A stretch of 64,000 nucleotides of DNA from Marinisporobacter balticus (GTDB taxonomy: Bacteria > Bacillota > Clostridia > Peptostreptococcales > Thermotaleaceae), in contig NZ_SLWV01000006.1 of NCBI RefSeq assembly GCF_004345705.1, positions 62,001-126,000 of the forward strand. Direction: 5' to 3'. The translations under genes and the position numbers were made by a program. Within the stretch, counting starts at the first letter, position 1. Each line of letters begins with the position of its first letter. Shown here piece after piece: positions 43,700 to 53,100 of this stretch. The notes below the pieces were generated by a model that was not told the DNA's origin, did not search any database, and was given only the letters and a program-made list of their open reading frames with translations.

Positions 43700-46600
43700 A
43701 TGATGAAAAACAAAAGGAAGCTATTATCTATTTTTATGTTGTTGATTATACTTGGTACAAATACTTTTGTTGGCTATGCGACTACAGAAGAACCAAAGAT
43801 TATAACAATAGCAGGAAATGGAACAGCAGGATACGGTGGAGATGGGGGTCCTGCAACAGATGCAAGCCTAAATATGCCTTATAATGTAGTTTCAGATGGA
43901 AATGGAAATTTATACATACCTGATCAAGGAAATAATCGCATAAGAAAGGTGGATACAACAACAGGAATCATCAGCACTATAGCAGGAGATGGAACACTAG
44001 AATATGGAGGAGATGGAGGGCTTGCAACAGCTGCAAAGCTTAACACTCCAGGGGATGTAGACGTAGATAAAAATGGAAATATATACATAGCAGACTCCTA
44101 TAACCATCGTGTGAGAAAGATTGATGCAGAAACAGGAAACATCACTACAATAGCAGGAAATGGAACAGCAGGATATGGAGGAGATGGAGGGCTTGCAACA
44201 GCTGCACAATTAGATAGGCCTTATGGTTTAGCAATAGATGAAAAAGGAGGCGTATACATAGCAGATTACGTCAATAATCGCATAAGAAAGGTGGATACAA
44301 CAACAGGAATCATCAGCACTATAGCAGGAGATGGAACACCAGAATATGGAGGAGATGGAGGTCTTGCGGTAAATGCAAAGATTAACACGCCAGCTGGGAT
44401 CGATCTAGATAAAGATGGAAATCTCTATATAGCAGAGTCAGGGGGCCATCGTATAAGAAAGATTGATGTAGAAACAGGAATCATCAGCACTATAGCAGGA
44501 GATGGAACACCAGAATATGGAGGAGATGGAGGGCTTGCAACAGCTGCTACATTGAATAGACCTTGGGGAATAAAGGTAGATCAAAATGGTGATGTCTATA
44601 TAGCATGTAGAAGTTCGCACCGTATAAGAAAAATAGATGGTACAACAGGAATCATTAATACCATAGCAGGAAATGGAACAGGAGCATATGGAGGGGATGA
44701 AGGCCCTGCAACAGCTGCAATGTTAAAATACCCAACGGGTGTAGATATCGATGAAAATGGAAATATCTATATAGCAGATAAAACCAATCATAGAATTAGA
44801 AAGATCATAGAAAAAATAAAACCTATTGTAGCATCTGTAGATGTACCTGTAGATGAAAATTATATCACAGGGACAAACCTTGAGTTTACAGTGAATTTTA
44901 ATGAAAAGATGATGATAGATATTAATGGAGGGACTCCTTATATACCTATTACTTTAAAAACAGGGGAAACAGCAGCAAAAACAGTTTATGCAGAATATGC
45001 GAGTGGTTCAGGGGAGAAATCCTTGCTGTTTCAATATGAAGTAAAGAGCGACGATCAAGATTTAGATGGAATCAGTATCGGTACAGATATTATAGCGAAT
45101 GGAGGAACATTAAAGGATTATGCTGGAAATGATGCGATTCTTTCGCTCAATGGTGTTGGCAGTACAGCTAATATATTAGTAAATGTTAATACAGCACCTA
45201 CAATCAGTGATATACAAGATCAAACGATAGACGAAAATACTACTACACAGTGGTTAAGTTTCACAGTGGAGGATGTGACAACATCTGTATATGATCTAGA
45301 TGTAACAGCAACATCAAATAATCAAAGTTTAGTTCCAGACGATCATATTGAATTAGATGGAAGTGGGGGAAATAGAAAGCTTAAGGTAACCCCACTGATA
45401 GACCAATTTGGGAGTGCTATTATTACTGTAACGGTAACGGATCATGAATATAGCACAAATGAAACATTTACGCTAAATGTAGTGGATAAAGATTATGAAA
45501 AACCATATGTAGTAAGCACAACACCAATTGGAAACCAAACAGATGTAGCAATAGATACCAATATCTTATTGACCTTTAGCGAAGGGATAATCGCAAAAGA
45601 TATGCGTTTATTATCTATAAAAGATAGTAATGCAACGGTGATGCAGTATACCTATACCATAAATAACGATCAGTTAACATTAGATTTAAATAATGATTTA
45701 CAAAAAGGGATGACATATACAGTAAAAGTAAATGAAGGAACTGTCATGGATGATGTGTATAATAATAATCTTCAAAATGAATTTAGCTTTACAACGATCA
45801 TGCCAGACAACACAGGTGGAGATAATATAGCGCCTACAATCAGTGATATACAAGATCAAACGATAGACGAAAATACTACTACACAGTGGTTAAGTTTCAC
45901 AGTGGAGGATGTGACAACATCTGTATATGATCTAGATGTAACAGCAACATCAAATAATCAAAGTTTAGTTCCAGACGATCATATTGAATTAGATGGAAGT
46001 GGAGGAAATAGAAAGCTTAAGGTAACCCCACTGATAGACCAATTTGGGAGTGCTATTATTACTGTAACGGTAACGGATCATGAATATAGCACAAATGAAA
46101 CATTTACGCTAAATGTAGTGGATAAAGATTATGAAAAACCATATGTAGTAAGCACAACACCAGTTGGAAACCAAACAGATGTAGCAATAGATACCAATAT
46201 CTTATTGACCTTTAGCGAAGGGATAATCGCAAAAGATATGCGTTTATTATCTATAAAAGATAGTAATGCAACGGTGATGCAGTATACCTATACCATAAAT
46301 AACGATCAGTTAACATTAGATTTAAATAATGATTTACAAAAAGGGATGACATATACAGTAAAAGTAAATGAAGGAACTGTCATGGATGATGTGTCTAATA
46401 ATAATCTTCAAAAAGAGTTTAGCTTTACAACGATCATGCCAGACAACACAGGTGGAGATAACAACACAGGCGGTAGTAGCACATCTAGCAGTGGTGCAAG
46501 TAATCCTTCTTCATTAAAAGATGTAGATGGGGATGTAGAAGTAGCTAAAACAAAGAATGATGTTTCGCCAACAATCGATTTGAGTGAAGATCGTGATGCT

Positions 46601-47518
46601 AAAGCTTCAGTAACGCTAAAAACAATCAAAGAAATGAAGGAAGCAGATAAGACAATCGTTGTGCAAAATAATGGCGTAAAAGTAGAGTTTAAGCCAGACT
46701 CAATACAAGCAATACAAATCAAAGAAACACTAGAAAAAGAATTGAATAAAGAACTAGACTATGAAAGTGTACAGGTGGTGTTAGGGGCAAAAGAGATAGT
46801 AGCATCTGAAAAAGAAGAAATTCTAAAAAAATCAAACTTAGGAAAAAGTGAAGGACTATTCGAAGTAGGAGGAAAAATATTTGATTTAACAGCCAATATA
46901 GTCAAAGAGAAAAATGGTGTAAAAACAGAAGAAAAAATAGAACATTTTAATCAACCTGTAGCAGTAACGATAGATCTATCAGATTTAAATTTGAAAAAAA
47001 AAGATATAGAGAATTTAACAGGCGTGAGATATGAAAAGGATGAAGAAGGAAATATTAGACCAATAAAGCTAGGTGGAACCTACCATGAGGATCTAGCAAC
47101 AGGAAGAAAAATCTTCACCTTCTATACAGATCAATTTAGTCTATATGGGGTAATGAAAGCAGAAAAAATAACCAATATTCATCTAACTATAGGCAAGGAA
47201 GAATCAACAGTAAATAATATAAAAAAAATAAATGATGTAGCACCAGCTATCATCAATAATAGAACCATGGTTCCTGTAAGGTTTGTAGCGGAAAATTTAG
47301 GTGCAGAGGTTACTTGGATAGAAGCAACAAAAAAAATAGTAATTCAATTAGATGGAAAAGCACTGAATCTAACAATAGACAAGCCTTTAGTAGGTTTGGA
47401 TACGCCACCAACGATTTTGAAAGACCGTACTTTTGTACCATTAAGATATGTAACAGAAAACTTCGGTGCAAATGTAATGTGGTTTGCTAAAGAAAAAGCT
47501 GTGCATATTGTGAAATAA
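43700..47518 (+). CDS. Giant secreted NHL-repeat / Ig-like / stalk-domain protein
   Basis: The protein of 1272 residues has a signal peptide (about 5-28, VGYATTEEP), six NHL-type beta-propeller repeats of about 56 residues, each with TIAGxGTxxYGGDGG, then a Big-type region (about 370-500), two near-identical 212-residue blocks each holding a cadherin-like and a Big_5 (SbsA Ig-like) domain (YEKPYVVSTTP... marks the latter), a Ser/Gly linker, an unrecognised domain of about 200 residues, and a C-terminal copper amine oxidase N-domain-like stalk (NNRTMVPVRFVAENLGAEVTW and DRTFVPLRYVTENFGANVMW). It is probably a cell-surface or matrix protein. AAGGAGGGG fits ATG 43700. Confidence 0.88.
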   Translation: MMKNKRKLLSIFMLLIILGTNTFVGYATTEEPKIITIAGNGTAGYGGDGGPATDASLNMPYNVVSDGNGNLYIPDQGNNRIRKVDTTTGIISTIAGDGTLEYGGDGGLATAAKLNTPGDVDVDKNGNIYIADSYNHRVRKIDAETGNITTIAGNGTAGYGGDGGLATAAQLDRPYGLAIDEKGGVYIADYVNNRIRKVDTTTGIISTIAGDGTPEYGGDGGLAVNAKINTPAGIDLDKDGNLYIAESGGHRIRKIDVETGIISTIAGDGTPEYGGDGGLATAATLNRPWGIKVDQNGDVYIACRSSHRIRKIDGTTGIINTIAGNGTGAYGGDEGPATAAMLKYPTGVDIDENGNIYIADKTNHRIRKIIEKIKPIVASVDVPVDENYITGTNLEFTVNFNEKMMIDINGGTPYIPITLKTGETAAKTVYAEYASGSGEKSLLFQYEVKSDDQDLDGISIGTDIIANGGTLKDYAGNDAILSLNGVGSTANILVNVNTAPTISDIQDQTIDENTTTQWLSFTVEDVTTSVYDLDVTATSNNQSLVPDDHIELDGSGGNRKLKVTPLIDQFGSAIITVTVTDHEYSTNETFTLNVVDKDYEKPYVVSTTPIGNQTDVAIDTNILLTFSEGIIAKDMRLLSIKDSNATVMQYTYTINNDQLTLDLNNDLQKGMTYTVKVNEGTVMDDVYNNNLQNEFSFTTIMPDNTGGDNIAPTISDIQDQTIDENTTTQWLSFTVEDVTTSVYDLDVTATSNNQSLVPDDHIELDGSGGNRKLKVTPLIDQFGSAIITVTVTDHEYSTNETFTLNVVDKDYEKPYVVSTTPVGNQTDVAIDTNILLTFSEGIIAKDMRLLSIKDSNATVMQYTYTINNDQLTLDLNNDLQKGMTYTVKVNEGTVMDDVSNNNLQKEFSFTTIMPDNTGGDNNTGGSSTSSSGASNPSSLKDVDGDVEVAKTKNDVSPTIDLSEDRDAKASVTLKTIKEMKEADKTIVVQNNGVKVEFKPDSIQAIQIKETLEKELNKELDYESVQVVLGAKEIVASEKEEILKKSNLGKSEGLFEVGGKIFDLTANIVKEKNGVKTEEKIEHFNQPVAVTIDLSDLNLKKKDIENLTGVRYEKDEEGNIRPIKLGGTYHEDLATGRKIFTFYTDQFSLYGVMKAEKITNIHLTIGKEESTVNNIKKINDVAPAIINNRTMVPVRFVAENLGAEVTWIEATKKIVIQLDGKALNLTIDKPLVGLDTPPTILKDRTFVPLRYVTENFGANVMWFAKEKAVHIVK
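43790..44810 (+). repeat. Six tandem NHL repeats (coding)
   Basis: Six units of about 170 bp, each beginning near ATAGCAGGA(A/G)ATGGAAC and carrying GG(A/T)GGAGATGG. Units 2, 4 and 5 are most alike. Six blades fit a closed beta-propeller. Confidence 0.85.
45197..46460 (+). repeat. Recent tandem duplication of 636 bp inside the giant surface protein
   Basis: Bases 45197-45824 recur at 45833-46460 with only a handful of differences (for example GGGGGA/GGAGGA, CCAATTGG/CCAGTTGG, GTGTATAAT/GTGTCTAAT, AATGAA/AAAGAG). The period is 636 bp, exactly 212 codons, so frame is kept. Synonymous sites have hardly drifted, so the event is recent or kept uniform by gene conversion. Confidence 0.95.
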
Positions 47519-47547
47519 TCTCAATAAAGAATAGATCCAGATAGATA

Positions 47548-47574
47548 AAGGGATGGGGGTAATCCATCCCTTTT
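47548..47574 (+). terminator. Terminator after the giant surface protein
   Basis: AAAGGGATGG and CCATCCCTTT form a 10-base stem followed by TTAAATT; weak T-run. Confidence 0.75.
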
Positions 47575-47639
47575 AAATTAATGAAAATTGGGTTATTATC
47601 ATTGAATCGACAGAGATTATATGCTAAACTAATCTTAGT

Positions 47640-47853
47640 TGACATGGAAACAGTCAAACTGAAAATTTGTTTTGCTGAAAAGTGAATAGCTACAATGATG
47701 TATTTTGCACTGATCCTTTGGACAGGGACGAAAGAAATTATGAGTGGGAATATCTTTGAACATGGAAAAGCTTTTCATGCGTTCAATGTTATTGTTTTGC
47801 ATCTTTATACCCTTTCTGTCCAATAATAATTTTAGGCAGAGAAGGGTATTTTT
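47640..47853 (+). ncRNA. pan-motif-like leader RNA upstream of panG-panB
   Basis: The 28-base core at 47702-47729 (ATTTTGCAC, TGATCCTTTGG, ACAGGGAC) is identical to one upstream of panD at 62587-62614. It can fold as CTG-A-TCC-TTT-GGA-CAG with a second bulged A in the flanking step, matching the two bulged adenosines described for the pan RNA motif. A variable hairpin (TTGAAC...GTTCAA) and a terminator (ATACCCTT...AAGGGTAT plus T-run, 47807-47853) follow. TTGGACAG of the core could pair with CTGTCCAA of the terminator arm, a possible antiterminator. Control of pantothenate synthesis by attenuation is inferred. Confidence 0.8.
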
Positions 47854-47929
47854 ATTTGAAATTTCATGGATGAAATCAGAAACTATGATAGACACATACA
47901 AAATTTTAATAAGGAGAGGGAGGAAACTA

Positions 47930-48799
47930 TTGAAAATAGGGTTCATTGGCGCTGGGAAGGTAGGAACGGCATTTGGTATATATTTGAAAAACAAGGGGTT
48001 TCATATTCATGGCTATTTTAGCAAAACTTTGTCGTCTGCACAAAAGGCTGCTAAACTTACGGATAGTGTTGCCGTTATAGATGTGAATGAACTTATAAAG
48101 CATATAGATATTTTATTCATTACCACAAAAGATGATGTGGTTGAAAGTGTTTGTAATAATCTAGTAGAAAAAAGAAACCTGTCTAAAGGAAAAATACTTG
48201 TACATATGAGTGGTGCATCTTCTTCAAATATTTTAAAAAAAGCCAAGGAAGTGGGTTGCTATATTTATTCATTACACCCCCTTCAAGCTTTTGCAGAGGT
48301 TCAAAAATCTGTAGAAGATTTAGAAAACACAGTTTTTAGTATCGAAGGAGACATAGAAAAAATAGAAGTAATGGAAAATATATTAAAAACCCTTGGGAAT
48401 CATTATTTTAAGCTGACAGCAGAGCAAAAGGGTATTTATCATGCAACAGCTTGTGTTGTATCGAACTATCTCGTTACGCTAATGGATTATGGATTATCTT
48501 TATTCTCCTCCATTGGGATCGATGAGAAAGAAGGATACAAGGCGTTATATCCCCTGATTGAAGGAACCATCAAAAATATTGATCATTTAGGAACCAAAAA
48601 TGCATTAACAGGACCTATTGCAAGGGGTGACATAGGAACGATTGAAAATCATATGAAAGTAATAAAAAATATAAAACCGCAAGATCTTACATTTTATAAA
48701 ATGGTGGGATTAAAAACAGTAGAATTAGCAGAAAAGCAAACAAGCAGTGACAAAAATAAATTAGAGCATTTAAAAAATATTTTAAAAGAGGTGGACTAA
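47930..48799 (+). CDS. panG: Rossmann/DUF2520 protein, probable ketopantoate reductase of the PanG type
   Basis: The 289-residue protein has an N-terminal NAD(P)-binding Rossmann fold (KIGFIGAGKVGTAF) and a C-terminal DUF2520 helical domain (KGIYHATACVVSNYLVTLMDYG). Proteins of this make-up have been described as an alternative ketopantoate reductase (PanG) in Francisella and Clostridia. Here it overlaps nothing but abuts panB (stop TAA followed directly by ATG) and lies behind the pan leader, which supports reduction of ketopantoate to pantoate. TTG 47930 is the start, with GGGAGGAA upstream; the longer frame from 47744 would run through the leader terminator. Confidence 0.82.
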   Translation: MKIGFIGAGKVGTAFGIYLKNKGFHIHGYFSKTLSSAQKAAKLTDSVAVIDVNELIKHIDILFITTKDDVVESVCNNLVEKRNLSKGKILVHMSGASSSNILKKAKEVGCYIYSLHPLQAFAEVQKSVEDLENTVFSIEGDIEKIEVMENILKTLGNHYFKLTAEQKGIYHATACVVSNYLVTLMDYGLSLFSSIGIDEKEGYKALYPLIEGTIKNIDHLGTKNALTGPIARGDIGTIENHMKVIKNIKPQDLTFYKMVGLKTVELAEKQTSSDKNKLEHLKNILKEVD

Positions 48800-49633
48800 A
48801 TGTCAAAAAAATTTACAGTAAGTTCTTTTCAAAAAGCAAAAAAAGATAAAAAAAAGATTTCAATGCTTACAGCTTATGACTATTCGACAGCAAAGCTTTT
48901 AGATCAAGCAGAAGTAGATAGCTTATTGGTAGGAGATTCGCTAGGAATGGTAATGCTTGGATATGAAAATACTTTGCAGGTAACGATGGAGGATATGGTT
49001 CATCATTGTAAAGCAGTTTCAAGAGGGGCAAAACGTGCGATGGTGATCGGCGATATGCCATTTTTATCTTATCATATAAGTATAGAAGAAAGTGTGAGAA
49101 ATGCAGGGAGACTCATTCAAGAGGGTGGCGTGCACGCAGTAAAGCTTGAAGGGGGAAGAGATGTTATTGATCAAGTAAGCGCGATTGTGAAGGCACAGAT
49201 TCCTGTTATTGGACACTTAGGCCTTACCCCTCAGTCAATCAATATGTTCGGTGGATTTAAGGTACAAGGAAAAAACGAAGAAACTGCAAGAAAAATTCTT
49301 GAAGATGCGATGCTTCTTCAAGAAGCAGGCGTTTTTGCTATCGTACTTGAGTGTGTGCCTGAAAAATTAGCAAAGCTTATTAGTGAAAAGCTAGATATTC
49401 CTACAATTGGTATTGGTGCAGGAAAATATTGTGATGGACAAGTTTTAGTAACACAAGACATGTTGGGCATGTATACAGATTTTACACCTAAGTTTGTGAA
49501 GCAATATGCAAATTTAAATGAGGCAATTATAGATGCTACAAAGGCTTATGTGAATGAAATGGAGGAGGGCATATTCCCAAGTAAGGAGCATACATTTCAA
49601 ATAGATGATGAAGTGATTGAGAAGTTGTATTAG
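48800..49633 (+). CDS. panB: 3-methyl-2-oxobutanoate hydroxymethyltransferase
   Basis: The 277-residue enzyme makes ketopantoate from 2-oxoisovalerate and methylene-tetrahydrofolate, the first step of pantoate synthesis. Signatures: KISMLTAYDYSTAKLLDQ, VDSLLVGDSLGMVMLGY with metal ligands, GDMPFLSYH, AVKLEGG, GHLGLTPQS and the C-terminal PTIGIGAGKYCDGQVLV with the catalytic Glu in VLECVP. Length is normal. It follows the panG gene directly, with GAGGTGG as its ribosome binding site inside the panG end. panC is not found here. Confidence 0.95.
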   Translation: MSKKFTVSSFQKAKKDKKKISMLTAYDYSTAKLLDQAEVDSLLVGDSLGMVMLGYENTLQVTMEDMVHHCKAVSRGAKRAMVIGDMPFLSYHISIEESVRNAGRLIQEGGVHAVKLEGGRDVIDQVSAIVKAQIPVIGHLGLTPQSINMFGGFKVQGKNEETARKILEDAMLLQEAGVFAIVLECVPEKLAKLISEKLDIPTIGIGAGKYCDGQVLVTQDMLGMYTDFTPKFVKQYANLNEAIIDATKAYVNEMEEGIFPSKEHTFQIDDEVIEKLY

Positions 49634-49825
49634 TGATAATTTATTTTATATAAAAGTTTTATTGAATCTATGTGGAACAGGGAACGAGTCTCTGTTCTTT
49701 TAAATTGAAAAATATTCCATATTCCTATAAAATATGAATAGGAGCGGTTAGGTTATGTTAAATTTCCCAGACTAGTACGCAAAATCTACCACATGTGCAT
49801 AAAGGTGGGAAAAAATATTTTATAG

Positions 49826-50017
49826 AAATTCAGACCTCCTAAAATATGGCTTGTGTTACTTGGAAGTATGATAGGTATAGAGGGTGCACTAAAGCTGCTT
49901 AAAGGTATAAAAAATGAGATAAGGGAAGATGCCATTTATACAAATAAAGGAGTTTATAAATGGCATGAAATAAAGAAATATGAGTGGATAAAAACGAAAA
50001 AAAGAGAAGTTTATTAA
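49826..50017 (+). pseudogene. Relic of a small membrane protein gene
   Basis: The frame reads ...WLVLLGSMIGIEGALKLL... then IYTNKGVYKWHEIKKYEWIK and stops at 50017, with no ribosome binding site or good start. One helix followed by a short beta-rich cytosolic end resembles the C-terminus of DUF5673-type membrane proteins. The other parts of the gap 49634-50138 show no coding or RNA structure; panC, expected after panB, has left no trace. Confidence 0.4.
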
Positions 50018-50138
50018 AATGTGATCTAGCATATAGCAGTTTACAATTTCGTTAAAATATAAAGGATATGAAAAAGTCTTCATAGAATGATACTAAGAAG
50101 ATGGGTTTTAGCAAAACTTTTATAACAGGAGGCGAATA

Positions 50139-53100
50139 ATGAAACATTTAAAAAGTAATAAATTATACGAAAAAATTTCTGAACATTTACTACATTCTGA
50201 TTTTATAGCGTTGTGGGCATTAGAGATAGAATTTATTTATAAGCATATAGAAGATAAGACTTTTCAACAAAAAATAGAGGAAATGATTGAAAAGAAAGAT
50301 TTTAGCTGTAAGGCTGTACTGGGGTTATGTAACGAAATGATGGATTTATTGGCAGAAGAGGATAGGCCTAAGAATTGGTTGAATTATATCTATCAATTTG
50401 TGCTTAGCAAATCTTTTCCGAAAGCAGTGGAAATTGAATTACGCGATATATTAAATAAACCTTGTATTATCTATTTAAATATATTAAGAATGGTTTCAGA
50501 ATTTGAAAAGGAAGTAGACGATGCGTTATATACGATTCGTTTTTTAACTGGAGAAGAATATGACTTGGAAAGCATGGATGAATATAAAAGATTTAAAGAA
50601 GCATTTGAAAATGAATATATCTATGAAATGATGAAATTTAAAAAAGAAGTTATAGGATATAATACATTAGAGCATGTATGTGGCGTGCACACCTTAGCGC
50701 TTTTTATAGGAAGACAACTTAAAAAAGCAGAACTTCCTATAGATTTAGGAAGAATTTCAGGTGCTGCAGCAGGACATGATATAGGAAAATTTGGGTGTAG
50801 GGTTTGTGAAAGGGAAAGAGAATCTTACCTAAAATATTATTATACAGATCAATGGTTTAAAAAACACAATATATCCTACATTGGAAATATTGCTGTAAAT
50901 CATGCTACTTGGGATTTAGAGTTTGAGAATTTATCACTAGAATCTTTGGTTTTGATTTATTGTGATTTTCGTGTAAAAAAGAAAAAAATAGAGAATATGG
51001 GAAAAATGTATATATATACATTGAAAGAATCTTTTGATCTTATCTTGCAAAAGCTAGATAATGCAGATGAAGCAAAAGAAAAAAGATTGCATCGCGTTTA
51101 TGCAAAGTTAAAGGATTTTGAAAATTATATGATGCATTTAGGAATTCATACAGAAATAGAAACAGAAAATAAAAAGAATATTTCAAATATCAAAAATGAA
51201 CAGTATACATTGATGCAAGGAAAAGAAATTATAGAAAATATAAAATACCTGTCTATTCAACATAATATTTATGTAATGGATAAATTGAGAGATGAATCTT
51301 CTTTAAATGCCATTTTAGAGAATGCGCGAAGTGAAATTGATTTGAACAATCTTCGAGGATATCTCCATGTATTTGAGGAATATTATACCTATATGACGCA
51401 AAAACAAAAAATGATTATTATCAATTTTTTATATGAACAATTGATGCATCCTAGAGAATGTATAAGAAAAAAATGTGCAGAAATTATGGGTGTTGTAATA
51501 GCTAACTTTGATGAGGCATATAGAAAAGAAGTTCCAAAAGATGTGATCCTCAAACCATCAGAAATGAATAGCTATGTAGTGTTAGACAAATATTTGGATT
51601 TGTTGATTGATCCTGATCCACAGGCGATTATGCAGCAACGTATATACTTAGGCCGTAGTATTAGCAACATTTTTGAAACATTATTATCTAATTGTGATAA
51701 AAGTAAAATCAATGGATATATAGAAGTTTTATTAAAATATTATGAAAAGGATTATGAAGATCAAAACATACAAAAATATTTATTGGAAACTGCAAAGCAT
51801 GTCCCGTTAAATGAATGTGACAAGATTTTTATAGATCAGTTTATGAACTTTATACAAAAAATGATCTTATCAAAAGACCCTAGTTTAAGATTATATGGGT
51901 TTGAAAACATGTATCAATTATTACATAAAGCATCTTTAGACAAGGAAATAAAGAGGCGATTGCAAGAAATATTTATAAAAAGTGATAATCACGCAAATGT
52001 TTTTGTTGAAAATTTCTTAAAATGGGAAATTGCACAATATTTCGCGTTAGATGAAAAAATTATTGAAAACTATAAAAAAGGTTATCGTGAAGATAAAAAA
52101 AATATCTCAGATATTTTTTTAAGTAATTTGAAAACATCTACTGAATTAGTGGTTAAAAAAGTACAAATCAACTTTTTACTTCAATATGCAATGAACCACG
52201 TAGAAAAAATTGGCCGCTATACAGCTATACACTATTGTAATATTTTGAAGGTAAGTGACAATGCAAGTATCAGAAATCACGCAGGGACAGCATTGCTTTC
52301 GATTGTCCCGCACATACCCTTTGAACAAAGAAATGATGTAGTGGTTGAACTTTTAAGAGGATTGGAAATAGAAGGATACCAATTTGCAAAGTATATCCCT
52401 AAATATCTTGGAAAATTGATGCTTTATTTAAAGCCTACTGAATTAGACCAACTCATAGAGGATTTAATTGAAAAAATTAAACAAGCCAATGCACAAAGTA
52501 ATACACTGCTTCTTAAGACAATGGGTGTAGCAACTCAAAATTATCATGTATATAAGGATTTATTTGAAGAAGAAGAAAAAAATTATGATATGCGTCTTGT
52601 AAAGATGCTGAGTGTTTTACAAAATGGGTTGGTTCATTATAACGTTCAAGTCAAGCAAGCGGCTTTTCGCGTCATAGGGAAAGATATTTTTGGGTCAAAG
52701 CATTTGAAGCTTTCACAAAAGAATAATATCTTTCAGCTTATTGCAAAAAAGCTACTCACATTGATTGGAGAAGAAAACGAAGAAAAGATCTTAACATTTT
52801 TTATCCATGCTGCAGCATTGAAGCATATCTATGGTTTTATATCTGCGTATACCTTTTATGAGGGAGAATTAGATGTCAAGCTGCAACAGAAAGTGGCTTT
52901 TTTTCCAGGAACCTTTGATCCATTTTCTTTGGGACACAAAGAAATTGCAAAGGAAATTCGTTCTCTTGGATTTGAAGTATACTTAGCCGTAGATGAATTT
53001 TCTTGGTCTAAAAAAACACAACCCCATTTAATGAGAAGAGATATTATAAAAATGTCTATTGCAGATGAACTTGGCATTTACTTATATCCCAAAGGCTTAT

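Noticed and set aside
43790..44810. CRISPR array suggested by regular GGAGATGG repeats
   Set aside because: The repeats are translated NHL units with 170-bp periods and diverged sequence, with no spacer structure.
47744..47929. Longer N-terminus of the PanG-like protein
   Set aside because: The frame runs through the leader's terminator hairpin, and the Rossmann motif starts directly at TTG 47930 with a strong ribosome binding site.
47635..47994. Minus-strand ORF with PCPKDQCKI, also found at 62535-62771
   Set aside because: The shared peptide is only the reverse translation of the conserved leader RNA core; neither frame has a ribosome binding site.
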